A DNA stretch of 32,303 nt, from positions 1 to 32,303 of the forward strand of contig CAIMVC010000211.1 in assembly GCA_903844825.1 (NCBI GenBank), given 5' to 3'. Source of the DNA: an uncultured Burkholderiales bacterium (GTDB lineage Bacteria > Pseudomonadota > Gammaproteobacteria > Burkholderiales > Burkholderiaceae_C). The notes under the pieces were generated by a model. It saw nothing but the letters and a program-made list of their open reading frames with translations, did no database searches and was not told the origin of the DNA. Of this stretch, positions 14,444 through 22,153 are shown piece by piece (within the stretch, counting starts at the first letter, position 1; every line of letters starts with the position of its first letter). The position numbers and the translations under genes were made by a program.

Positions 14444-15880
14444 TCAGTTGGAAGCGCGCACCGGAGTGGCTTTCCAGAAGTAGCGGCGAAAGCCCCGCTT
14501 GGCGTCGTATTCCTTGATGCGGTACACCATGCGCACCGGCAGGCCCGAGCGGAGTTCGTCCTGATCGGTGTCGGTGAACTCCATCAGCACCCGACCCCCG
14601 GCATCAAAGTCGATGTGGCCGAACTGAAAAGGCGGGTGCGGTGTGTAGCCCAAAAAGTCGCTGGTATGCGAGAGCACGTGTGCAGGCGCGTCGATCAGGC
14701 TGACCGGGTTTTGACTGTCCTGCGCGTTGCAGGCCGGGTTGACGCACAGGCGGCCACTGGGAAATTGCACCGTGCCGCAGCGCTGGCACTTGCCGCCCTC
14801 AAAGTGGGCGATGCGGCCATGGTCGCGCCAGGCGGCGGTGAGAGCCGTCTTGTTGTCCATCTCCGCGCGCATGCCCCACTCGAGCTCAATCTGGCCTGTG
14901 AAGGACAGGTATTTGAGGTACTGAGTCTCGGTTTTGCCCGCCGGCGGCTCCTGGCCCGGGCAGGGAACATCGGTCCGTCGGAGGATCAGAACATCGCAGC
15001 CGTTGCCAAAGGTGGTCAGCAAGATGAGCGCGCCGGGCTTGGCCTGGCGCAGCACGCTGTCGAGCATGGCCAGCGCTTGCGCCGGGCCCAGATCGCCCAC
15101 GCTGTCGCCGTGTGTAGGGGCCACTGCGGTGGGCGCAATGCCCAGGCGCTTGGCCATGACCTCGTTTATTTTGGGCAGCACGGCCGGCATCACGAAGTGG
15201 TCGATCTGCGCGCCCGTGATGTGCTGAGTCTTGAGGCAGTTTGTGACCGCACCGGCCATGATTTTCATGTAGCCCTCTTCGCGCGTCCAGCGTTCTTCCC
15301 AGCCGTAGTCGTGGGCCTGGCCGGTCTGACGGAAGTGGTCGACGAAGTCGGCGTACTCGCTGTGGGCGCCCACCAGCGTGGCGATTACCGCACCCACGCC
15401 CACGGCTGCGGCTGCGGCGCCATCGCCCTGAATCATCTCGTGGGTGCTGGCCGGTTTCGGGCTGCGACGCTCGGCCGCTGCCACGACCTGAATGCCGAGG
15501 CCGGGCTGCCTGAGGGCCGCTATCAATTCAGTGCTGGCGGCGCGTGCGCTGGAGCCCACGTCGCGCACCACGGCGGTGGTGGGCAGCTTGAGCGCGGCGG
15601 CCACAATGCCCGCGTTGATGCGCTCTGCAAAAGGCAGCGAGGTCGAGGCCAGCGTCAGCGCGCTCAGGCCATCCAGCGCAGTGTGCAAATTGCGCGTGGC
15701 TTCGACCGCCATGGTCACGCTGTCTTCATCCCAATTGGCTATCGCACGCTGGCCTTTGGCGAGGTTTTTCAGGCCAGGGGCCATCCAGCGGTGCTGGGCG
15801 AAAATTTCGCTGCGTTCGAGCCGCAAGCGCGGCACATAGCGACTGGTAGCCAGCAATCCGTGCTCATTTTGCAGCGTCAT
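14444..15880 (-). CDS. HMG-CoA-synthase-like domain fused to DUF35 zinc-ribbon/OB-fold
   Basis: 478 residues from ATG 15880 (a GTG 54 bases upstream is possible but has no better ribosome site). Residues 1-310 resemble the thiolase-fold HMG-CoA synthase of Archaea; 350-478 are a DUF35 module with a zinc ribbon Cys365-x2-Cys368...Cys379-x4-Cys384 followed by an OB-fold ending in RRYFWKATPV. In the HMGCS-like half the segment aligned with the nucleophile loop reads RDVGSSARAASTEL, with Ala112 where Cys is expected; the first cysteine of the whole protein is Cys215. So this half is probably not a synthase. It likely scaffolds or feeds CoA substrates to the adjacent thiolase. It is the first gene of the nine-gene minus operon. 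Confidence 0.86.
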   Translation of the reverse strand: MTLQNEHGLLATSRYVPRLRLERSEIFAQHRWMAPGLKNLAKGQRAIANWDEDSVTMAVEATRNLHTALDGLSALTLASTSLPFAERINAGIVAAALKLPTTAVVRDVGSSARAASTELIAALRQPGLGIQVVAAAERRSPKPASTHEMIQGDGAAAAAVGVGAVIATLVGAHSEYADFVDHFRQTGQAHDYGWEERWTREEGYMKIMAGAVTNCLKTQHITGAQIDHFVMPAVLPKINEVMAKRLGIAPTAVAPTHGDSVGDLGPAQALAMLDSVLRQAKPGALILLTTFGNGCDVLILRRTDVPCPGQEPPAGKTETQYLKYLSFTGQIELEWGMRAEMDNKTALTAAWRDHGRIAHFEGGKCQRCGTVQFPSGRLCVNPACNAQDSQNPVSLIDAPAHVLSHTSDFLGYTPHPPFQFGHIDFDAGGRVLMEFTDTDQDELRSGLPVRMVYRIKEYDAKRGFRRYFWKATPVRASN

Positions 15881-16184
15881 TCGGTGCTCGTTTGGTGATA
15901 TTGATTGCAGACTTTGATTCGACGCATGATACACTAGCGAACTACAATAGCAGACGACAGGGTCAATGCTTTTTGTTCAGGGTTTTCCCTCGGTGCAGGG
16001 GTTGCGCCTCCTTACTTTTAACCCGGATTCAGGGGGCGAGACGATGGCATCGCTGGCGCTTTTTGGCATCGGGTTTTTTGCATCTGGTTTTTTGCACACA
16101 TGGCAGCGCAGTCTGCTTTAATGCGGTTTCGCCGGGCAGCACTTTTGAAGTGGTGACCCCCTTCAACCTTACCTTCGCAAGATC
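15881..16184. promoter_or_regulatory. 304-bp divergent intergenic region with direct repeats
   Basis: The stretch lies between the start of the nine-gene minus operon and BKACE on the plus strand, so it should hold promoters for both. It is AT-richer than the genes around it. Two adjacent 14-bp copies of GCATCnGGTTTTTT lie at 16066-16079 and 16080-16093, with a looser third copy from 16047. Near 15935-15950 the minus strand reads AGTTCGCTA, similar to the AGTAC-type half-sites at 18125 and 20356. No confident -35/-10 pair is assigned and no gene is seen. Confidence 0.5.
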
Positions 16185-17117
16185 ATGTTCAAGCAAGACA
16201 AAGTCATCATCAGCTGCGCTGTTACCGGCGCGATCCACACCCCGTCGATGTCGCCCTATCTGCCGGTGACGGCTGAGGAAATTGCGGAAGCGTCCATCGC
16301 CGCAGCGCAAGCTGGGGCGGCCATCATTCACCTGCATTCGCGCGACCCTGTCACCGGCAAGCCCGACCAGCGTCCCGAGGCCTTCACGCCGTTTCTCACA
16401 ACCATCAAGGCCGAGAGCGACGCCATCGTCAACCTGACCACAGGCGGGTCGCCCTACATGACGGTGCAAGAGCGCATGATGCCGGCCAAAGTACTCAAGC
16501 CTGAGGTGGCGTCCATGAACATGGGCACCATGAACTTCGGTCTGTTTCCCATGCTCAAGCGCTTCAAGGAGTTCAAGCACGACTGGGAGCGGCCTTACCT
16601 GGAAGGCAGCAAGGACCTGATTTTTCGCAATACTTATGGCGACCTCGAGACCGTGCTGACCGAGCTGTCGGTCAATGAGACGCGCTACGAGTTCGAGTGC
16701 TATGACACGGCGCACCTTTATAACCTGGCGCACTTTGTCGAGCGTGGCTTGGTCAAGGCGCCGTATTTCATTCAGACCGTGTTCGGCATCTTGGGTGGCA
16801 TCGGAACGCACCCGGACGACGTCATGCACATGAAGCGCACGGCCGATCGCCTGTTCGGAGATGACTACCGTTGGTCGGTGCTTGGCGCAGGTGCGGCCCA
16901 GATGAAGGTCGCCGCCATGGCGGCCTCCATGGGGGGCAACGTTCGGGTGGGCATGGAAGACAGCCTGTGGATCGGCAAAGGGCAACTCGCCAAGTCCAAT
17001 GCCCAGCAGGTGCGCAAGGTTCGCGACATTCTTGAAGGCCTGGGTCTGGAAGTGGCCACGCCGGCCGAGGCGCGCGAGATCTTGCAGCTCAAGGGCAAAG
17101 ACAAGGTCGCGTTTTAA
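16185..17117 (+). CDS. Beta-keto acid cleavage enzyme (BKACE, DUF849)
   Basis: 310-residue TIM-barrel protein of the BKACE family (prototype Kce, 3-keto-5-aminohexanoate cleavage enzyme). The zinc motif IIHLHSRDP (His49, His51) and the NLTTGGSPYMTVQERM segment are diagnostic, as is GTHPDDVMHMKRTADRLFG later. These enzymes condense a beta-keto acid with acetyl-CoA and give acetoacetate plus a shortened acyl-CoA, in the cytoplasm. In this cluster it could cleave a free beta-keto acid released by a thioesterase or hydrolase. It starts the plus-strand unit and is followed after 42 bases by an SDR. The ribosome site before ATG 16185 is weak. Substrate is not predictable from sequence. Confidence 0.92.
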   Translation: MFKQDKVIISCAVTGAIHTPSMSPYLPVTAEEIAEASIAAAQAGAAIIHLHSRDPVTGKPDQRPEAFTPFLTTIKAESDAIVNLTTGGSPYMTVQERMMPAKVLKPEVASMNMGTMNFGLFPMLKRFKEFKHDWERPYLEGSKDLIFRNTYGDLETVLTELSVNETRYEFECYDTAHLYNLAHFVERGLVKAPYFIQTVFGILGGIGTHPDDVMHMKRTADRLFGDDYRWSVLGAGAAQMKVAAMAASMGGNVRVGMEDSLWIGKGQLAKSNAQQVRKVRDILEGLGLEVATPAEAREILQLKGKDKVAF

Positions 17118-17159
17118 TTTTTAAGCGGGGCGCGGTCCCCTGCGAATGGAGAGCAATTC

Positions 17160-18074
17160 ATGAGCAAGTTACTCGAAGGCAAGGTGGCGCTGGTGACCGG
17201 CGGGGGGCGTGGCGTGGGGCGGGGGATCTGCCTGGCCATGGCCGAAGCGGGTGCCCGGGTGGTGGTCAACGACCTGGGTGCCACCCTCGAGGGCCAGCCC
17301 GACAACGAGCAGCCGGCCGATGAGGTGGTGCGCACCATTCGTGCCATGGGCGGGCAGGCAGTGGCCGACGCGGGCTCGGTGTCCGACTGGAACGCTGCTC
17401 ACCAGATGGTCAGGACAGCGGTCGATAACTTTGGCCGCATCGACATTGTGGTGAACAACGCCGGCATCTTGCGAGACGCCATTTTTCACCGCATGTCCGA
17501 GGCCGAGTTTGATGCTGTTGTGGCGGTGCACCTCAAGGGAAGCTTCAATGTGAGCCGGGCGGCAGCGACATTTTTCAAAGAGCAGGGCTCGGGCTCGTAT
17601 GTGCACATGACCTCGACCTCGGGCCTGATTGGGAACTTTGGCCAGGCCAACTACATTGCGGCCAAGCTGGGGGTGATGGGCCTGTCCAAGTCGATTGCGA
17701 TTGACATGCAAAAGTTCGGCGTGCGCTCGAATGCGGTGGCGCCCTTTGCCTGGACGCGCATGGTCAGCTCGATTCCCAACGAGACGCCCGAGCAGAAAAA
17801 ACGTGTGGAAGGTTTGATGAAGCTGGTGCCAGAAAAGGTCGCGCCTTTCGTTGTGGCCTTGTGCGCCGACGAGGCCAAGGGGGTGAGTGGGCAGGTCTTC
17901 GGTGTGCGCAACAACGAAATTTATTTGTTCAGCCAACCCAGGCCGGTTCGCACGGCGCATCGCAGCGAAGGCTGGACGCCTGAGTCCGTCCTTGAGACGG
18001 CTTTGCCCATGATGCAGAACGATTTTTACCCTCTGCACCGCTCGGGCGACGTGTTTAGCTGGGACCCTGTCTGA
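17160..18074 (+). CDS. MFE-2-like (3R)-hydroxyacyl-CoA dehydrogenase (SDR)
   Basis: 304-residue SDR. TGGGRGVGRG (13-22), NNAGILRDAIFHRM (about 99-112) and TSTSGLIGNFGQANYIAAKLG with Tyr165/Lys169 closely match the dehydrogenase domain of peroxisomal multifunctional enzyme 2 and bacterial relatives. These oxidise (3R)-hydroxyacyl-CoAs with NAD. The long C-terminal tail (about 240-304) is also typical of that group. It would use the product of the R-specific MaoC/FAS1-like hydratase encoded by 9011-9870. A GGAG precedes ATG 17160, giving good translation after BKACE. Transcription probably ends before the MarR gene, which has its own leader. Confidence 0.9.
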   Translation: MSKLLEGKVALVTGGGRGVGRGICLAMAEAGARVVVNDLGATLEGQPDNEQPADEVVRTIRAMGGQAVADAGSVSDWNAAHQMVRTAVDNFGRIDIVVNNAGILRDAIFHRMSEAEFDAVVAVHLKGSFNVSRAAATFFKEQGSGSYVHMTSTSGLIGNFGQANYIAAKLGVMGLSKSIAIDMQKFGVRSNAVAPFAWTRMVSSIPNETPEQKKRVEGLMKLVPEKVAPFVVALCADEAKGVSGQVFGVRNNEIYLFSQPRPVRTAHRSEGWTPESVLETALPMMQNDFYPLHRSGDVFSWDPV

Positions 18075-18163
18075 TCCGACCTGCTGCATCCGTAGCGGCT
18101 GATGGTGCTTGAACTGTACACTTGAGTACTGTATAACGTTCAATTTTCAAGACAGGTCACCCT
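18075..18163 (+). promoter_or_regulatory. Probable MarR-gene promoter/operator region
   Basis: The 89 bases before the MarR gene are AT-richer and contain imperfect dyad elements. TTGAGTACTGTATAACGTTCAA at 18122-18143 is written here only to show TTGA...TCAA arms. AGTACTGTA (18125-18133) resembles the AGTACGGTA half of the palindrome at 20355-20372 in eight of nine positions. Autoregulation by the MarR protein is a reasonable guess. Confidence 0.35.
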
Positions 18164-18628
18164 ATGCCCTCTGACACCAATGCCATCGACTGGGAGTTGC
18201 GACTTGGCTATTTGATGCACGACGTTTCGCGTCTGCGTCGAAGTGCCTTTGACCGCTCGCTCAAGCCGATGAACGTCACGCGTTCGCAGTGGTGGGTGCT
18301 GGCTTACCTGTCGCGCCAGGACGGTATGACGCAGTCGCAGCTGGCCGAGGAACTGGACCTGGGCAAGGTGGCCATTGGCGGCTTGATTGACCGTCTCGAG
18401 AAGTCCGACCTGGTGCGCCGGGAGGCCGATTCGACCGACCGCCGCGTCAATCGCGTTTTCCTGCAGCCCCAGAGCAAGTCGCTGATCAACAAGATGCGCA
18501 AGATGAACCACCAACTCAACGAAATCATCCTCAAGGGGATTGCCGAGACCGAACTGGACAGCACGGCCAAAACGCTGGTGAGTATCAAGAAAAACCTGCT
18601 CGGCTACCTCAATACAACCGAGGCCTGA
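18164..18628 (+). CDS. MarR-family regulator, BadR-like
   Basis: 154-residue winged-helix regulator. The recognition region reads GMTQSQLAEELDLGKVAIGGLIDRLEKSDLVRREADSTDRRVNRVFL, with the DxRxxR wing (STDRRVNR) of MarR proteins at about residues 89-96. Helices at both ends (residues 10-35 and 105-150) form the dimer interface. MarR proteins usually repress and are released by a ligand, often an acyl- or aryl-CoA. Near badHI/aliA genes the R. palustris MarR protein BadR responds to a ring-intermediate CoA, and this is the natural counterpart. It lies between the SDR and the AliA-like ligase with its own leader. Direct orthology to BadR is inferred from context only. Confidence 0.85.
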   Translation: MPSDTNAIDWELRLGYLMHDVSRLRRSAFDRSLKPMNVTRSQWWVLAYLSRQDGMTQSQLAEELDLGKVAIGGLIDRLEKSDLVRREADSTDRRVNRVFLQPQSKSLINKMRKMNHQLNEIILKGIAETELDSTAKTLVSIKKNLLGYLNTTEA

Positions 18629-18692
18629 GGCCGCGCCAGAGCGCCAGCGCCGGCTTAGCGTAAATCCAAGGACTCTTCGGGAGATCTCCAGC

Positions 18693-20327
18693 ATGAGCAC
18701 AGGTTCAGACCTCGTCCACCGTGGCGCGGCCATGCGTGAAGCCGGTTTGTGGATCGACCAGACGATGGACGATTTTCTGGCCCAGGCGCTGGTCCGCTCG
18801 CCGGACAAGACGGCCCTGATCGGCTACCGCTGTGACCGCGAGCAGCCCGTGCGACTGACTTTTGGCCAACTGGCTGAGCGGGTCAATCTGGCTGCGCAAG
18901 CCTTGCACCGCATGGGCGTGGGCCATGGCGACGTGGTGGCCGTGCAAATGCCCAACTGGTGGGAGTTTGTGGTTGTCACCCTGGCCTGCGGCCGCCTGGG
19001 TGCGGTGATGAACCCGCTGATGCATATCTTCCGCGAGCGCGAGTTGAGCTACATGCTTAACTTCGCCAAAGCCAAGGTGCTCGTGGTGCCCAAAACTTAC
19101 CGCGGCGTTGACTACGAGGCGATGGTCGAGGGCATGCGCTCTGATTTGCCTGACCTGCAGCAGGTGGTGGTGGTCGACGGCGCTGGTGCGAACAGTTTCG
19201 AGCGCTGCCTGCAGTCCGGCAGCGTGCCGCCTGGCCTGCATGTGCCGTCCGGCGCCCGACCGCTGGCGCCGGACGACCTGGCCGTGCTGATGTTCACCTC
19301 GGGCACCACGGGCTCGCCCAAGGGGGTGATGCACAGCAGCAACACGCTGGTGTCCTGCATGAATGCGCTCAGTGGTCGCTTTGGTGTCGGCTCGGACGAC
19401 GTTTATCTCGCGTCCACCCCGGTCGGGCACATGACCGGCTATGTGGCCGTGGTGCTGATCGGGCTGCGTAACGGTGGCACCGTGGTGCTGCAAGATTTCT
19501 GGGAACCCAGGCAGGGTGTGGCCATCATGGTGCGCGAGCAGGTGAGCTACTTCGCAGCGTCAACGCCTTTTCTCAATGATATCTGCGAGGTGGTCGAGGC
19601 CGATGGTCTGAGGCTGCCCCACTTGCGCTCGTTCTTGTGCGGCGGGGCACCGATCCCGCCGGTGCTGATCGAGCGCGCACGTGACAAGGTCGGTATCCGC
19701 GTGTGCTCGCTCTGGGGCATGACCGAAGTGCTGTCCGGCACCTTGACCGAGCCGGCGCGCGCCACCGACAAGTCCGCCGGCACCGACGGGCGATCGCTGG
19801 AGGGTATGGACATCCTCATCGTGAACGACGCGGGCGAGCCCTTGCCAGTGGGGCAGTCCGGACGCCTTTGGGTGCGCGGCGCGCAGATGTTTCTGGGCTA
19901 TTACCAGCGACCCGACATCGTGGCGTTCAATGCCGACGGCTGGTTCGATTCGGGCGATCTGGCTTACGCCGATACCGAGGGTTACATCCGGATCTCGGGT
20001 CGCACCAAGGACGTGCTGATTCGCGGCGGGGAGAACGTGCCCGTGGTGGAAATCGAGGCCCTGATGCTGCAGCACCCGGCCATCAAGGCGGTGGCGATTG
20101 TCGGATTTCCGGATCCGCGACTTGGCGAGCGAGCTTGTGCTTTCGTGGTGCTGCGCCCGGCGCAGTCGCTGTCGCTTCATGACCTGCAGTCGCACATGGC
20201 GGCGGCCCGCGTGGCCAAGAATTATTGGCCCGAAAAGATCGAAATCGTCGAACAATTGCCAATGACGCCTTCGGGCAAGATTCAGAAATTCAAGCTCAAG
20301 GACAGAGCGAAATTATTCGTTGTCTAG
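18693..20327 (+). CDS. aliA: AliA-like cyclohexanecarboxylate-CoA ligase
   Basis: 544-residue ANL ligase of full length. It has MFTSGTTGSPKGVM (P-loop), WGMTEV (A5), WFDSGDLAYAD (A7), RTKDVLIRGGENVPVVEIEAL (A8) and the C-terminal lysine motif MTPSGKIQKFKLK, so it is complete. HIFRERELSYMLNFAKAKVLVVPKTYRGVDYEAM is a stretch I associate with proteins annotated cyclohexanecarboxylate-CoA ligase (AliA). It would use ATP and CoA to activate the incoming acid in the cytoplasm. GGGAG lies nine bases before ATG 18693. It sits just after the MarR gene and before the transporter. Name rests on resemblance plus the badHI context; other cyclic or medium-chain acids are possible. Confidence 0.85.
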   Translation: MSTGSDLVHRGAAMREAGLWIDQTMDDFLAQALVRSPDKTALIGYRCDREQPVRLTFGQLAERVNLAAQALHRMGVGHGDVVAVQMPNWWEFVVVTLACGRLGAVMNPLMHIFRERELSYMLNFAKAKVLVVPKTYRGVDYEAMVEGMRSDLPDLQQVVVVDGAGANSFERCLQSGSVPPGLHVPSGARPLAPDDLAVLMFTSGTTGSPKGVMHSSNTLVSCMNALSGRFGVGSDDVYLASTPVGHMTGYVAVVLIGLRNGGTVVLQDFWEPRQGVAIMVREQVSYFAASTPFLNDICEVVEADGLRLPHLRSFLCGGAPIPPVLIERARDKVGIRVCSLWGMTEVLSGTLTEPARATDKSAGTDGRSLEGMDILIVNDAGEPLPVGQSGRLWVRGAQMFLGYYQRPDIVAFNADGWFDSGDLAYADTEGYIRISGRTKDVLIRGGENVPVVEIEALMLQHPAIKAVAIVGFPDPRLGERACAFVVLRPAQSLSLHDLQSHMAAARVAKNYWPEKIEIVEQLPMTPSGKIQKFKLKDRAKLFVV

Positions 20328-20354
20328 GGTAAACACGAATTATTTCCAAGGATA

Positions 20355-20372
20355 TAGTACGGTACCTTACTA
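20355..20372. promoter_or_regulatory. 18-bp near-perfect palindromic operator
   Basis: TAGTACGGTACCTTACTA equals its own reverse complement except for one base pair (sixth/thirteenth positions): arms TAGTA/TACTA with a GGTACC core. It lies between the AliA-like ligase and the transporter genes, overlapping a possible -10 element TATAGT (20353-20358). Size and symmetry fit a MarR- or TetR-type dimer site controlling the transporter operon. A matching half-site is found before the MarR gene. Confidence 0.6.
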
Positions 20373-20452
20373 ACATTCGGCACACGTTGTCAATGTGTGG
20401 TGTTAACTATGAAATCGGTGGTTGCATTGCCACTGCTGAAGGACCCAGCTTG

Positions 20453-21283
20453 ATGCCTGAATCCATGGCGCCCTCCAAGGCCGCTACCGCTGCCGAACAA
20501 GGTCCGGGACTGGCCTTGTCGGTCCATGGCGTTGATTTGCGCTTTGGTGGCATCCACGCCCTGAAGGACGTGTCGTTTCGCGCCAAGGCCGGAGAGATCA
20601 CGGCCGTGATCGGCCCCAATGGGGCTGGCAAGACCAGTGTTTTTAATACCATTTCAGGCTTTTACCGCCCCAATGCCGGCTCGGTGCATCTGGGCGATGA
20701 AGACATCACCCGCGTTGCCGTGCATGCACGCGCGCAGCGCGGTCTGGCCCGCACTTTTCAAAACATCGCTCTCTTTCATGGCTTGAGCGTGCTCGAGAAC
20801 ATCAAGCTCGGCGGCCATCACACCATGCGCGCGAGCGTGTTCTCCGCCCTGACGTATTCGCGCGCCATGCGTGAGCAGGAGTTGGCGCTGCGGGAAGAGG
20901 TTGAGCGCCGGGTGATCGACTTTCTGGAGCTCGATCACATCCGCCATCAATCGGTGGATGTGTTGCCCTACGGCTTGCAAAAGCGTGTCGAGTTGGCGCG
21001 TGCCCTGGCCATGCGTCCGCGCGTGTTGATGCTCGACGAGCCGGTCGCCGGCATGAACCGCGAAGAGACCGAAGACATGGCGCGTTTCATTCTGGACGTG
21101 CAGGAAGAGTGGGGTGTCACGGTGCTGCTTGTCGAGCACGACATGAGCATGGTGATGGACATTTCAAGCCACGTCGTGGTGCTGAACTTCGGGCAGGTCA
21201 TTGCGCAGGGGACACCGGCCGAGGTTCGTGCGCATCCCCAAGTGATTGAGGCTTACCTGGGTGCCGAAGGGAGCAAGACATGA
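20453..21283 (+). CDS. livG: ABC importer ATPase, LivG type
   Basis: 276-residue ATP-binding subunit of a branched-chain-amino-acid-type (HAAT) importer. It has Walker A GPNGAGKTS, a Q-loop TFQNIALF, the LivG-specific tail, Walker B RVLMLDEPVAGM and switch His in LLVEHDM. The signature motif is degenerate: VLPYGLQKRVELARALA, as in other LivG proteins. ATG 20453 is chosen because AAGGA (20439-20443) lies nine bases upstream; upstream TTG/ATG codons extend the frame through an unconserved leader. The last codons overlap livH (ATGA). With the four following genes it makes a complete importer, expected to take up the carboxylate substrate rather than amino acids, given the flanking CoA ligases. 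Confidence 0.93.
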   Translation: MPESMAPSKAATAAEQGPGLALSVHGVDLRFGGIHALKDVSFRAKAGEITAVIGPNGAGKTSVFNTISGFYRPNAGSVHLGDEDITRVAVHARAQRGLARTFQNIALFHGLSVLENIKLGGHHTMRASVFSALTYSRAMREQELALREEVERRVIDFLELDHIRHQSVDVLPYGLQKRVELARALAMRPRVLMLDEPVAGMNREETEDMARFILDVQEEWGVTVLLVEHDMSMVMDISSHVVVLNFGQVIAQGTPAEVRAHPQVIEAYLGAEGSKT

Positions 21284-22152
21284 TTGAATTTGCCGAATAC
21301 AGCCTGTTGGGCCTCCTCAGTGGCGGCGTCACGGCCCTGATTGCCCTGAGCTTTGTGCTGGTCTACAAGGGCACGGGTGTTGTCAACTTTGCGGTGGGCG
21401 AAGTGATGATGCTGGGGGCCTACCTTTATTACGCAGCGGCCGTGACTTTTGAGCTGCCGCCAGTGGTGGCTTTTGTTCTGGCCATGGCCGTGATCTCGGT
21501 GCTGGCAATGGTGGTCGAGCGCACGGTGCTGCGCCCCCTGTCAGGCCAGCCCACGGTGGCGGTGATGATGGCCACCATTGGCATGGCCAGCATCATGCAC
21601 GGTGGCATTGAAACCATCTGGGGTGGCGACACCTACCAGCCACCAGCCCTGCTGCCGCGCACGCCGATATTTTTAGGCGAGGTGCTCATCCCCGGTGCGG
21701 TGCTCGGAAACTTCTTCGTCGCCGGTCTTTTGATTGCAGCCTTTCTGGCTTTTTTCCGTTATTCCAAAACGGGCATTGCCTTGCGCGCCACGGCCAGCGA
21801 CCCGGTGACCGCGGCGACGCTGGGCATCAACATCAATTTCGCCGCCCGCCTGACCTGGATGCTGGCTGGCTCGGTCGGCACGGTCGCTGGCGTGCTGATT
21901 GCCAGCTCGGCCGGGCTCTCGCCGAGCCTGGCGGCCGCCGCACTGAGCGTTTTTGCCGCCATCATTCTGGGCGGAATGGACAGCGTGCTCGGCGCCATTG
22001 TGGCGAGTCTGATACTGGGCTGGATCGAGTCCATTGCGGCGGGCTACCTGGGTGGAAAGTCGCGCGATATCGTGCCCTACGTGGTCGTGCTCTTGATCCT
22101 GGTGGCGCGTCCTTACGGCATTTTTGGCACCCGTTCCATCGAAAGGCTCTAA
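21280..22152 (+). CDS. livH: ABC importer permease, LivH type
   Basis: 290-residue membrane permease with about eight hydrophobic segments. The opening SLLGLLSGGVTALIALSFVLVYKGTGVVNFAVGEVMMLGAY and the EAA-like loop SDPVTAATLGININFAARLTWMLAG are typical LivH signatures. It forms half of the transmembrane channel in the inner membrane, together with the LivM-type protein downstream. Its ATG overlaps the livG stop (ATGA), and its TAA ends one base before the livM GTG, so the three are tightly coupled. Length is normal. Substrate specificity is set mainly by the periplasmic protein. The aromatic/alicyclic acid assumption comes from context. Confidence 0.93.
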   Translation: MIEFAEYSLLGLLSGGVTALIALSFVLVYKGTGVVNFAVGEVMMLGAYLYYAAAVTFELPPVVAFVLAMAVISVLAMVVERTVLRPLSGQPTVAVMMATIGMASIMHGGIETIWGGDTYQPPALLPRTPIFLGEVLIPGAVLGNFFVAGLLIAAFLAFFRYSKTGIALRATASDPVTAATLGININFAARLTWMLAGSVGTVAGVLIASSAGLSPSLAAAALSVFAAIILGGMDSVLGAIVASLILGWIESIAAGYLGGKSRDIVPYVVVLLILVARPYGIFGTRSIERL

Positions 22153-22153
22153 C

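Noticed and set aside
16029-16985. 318-codon open frame antisense to BKACE
   Set aside because: It mirrors third-position GC bias of the BKACE gene and shows no protein family features.
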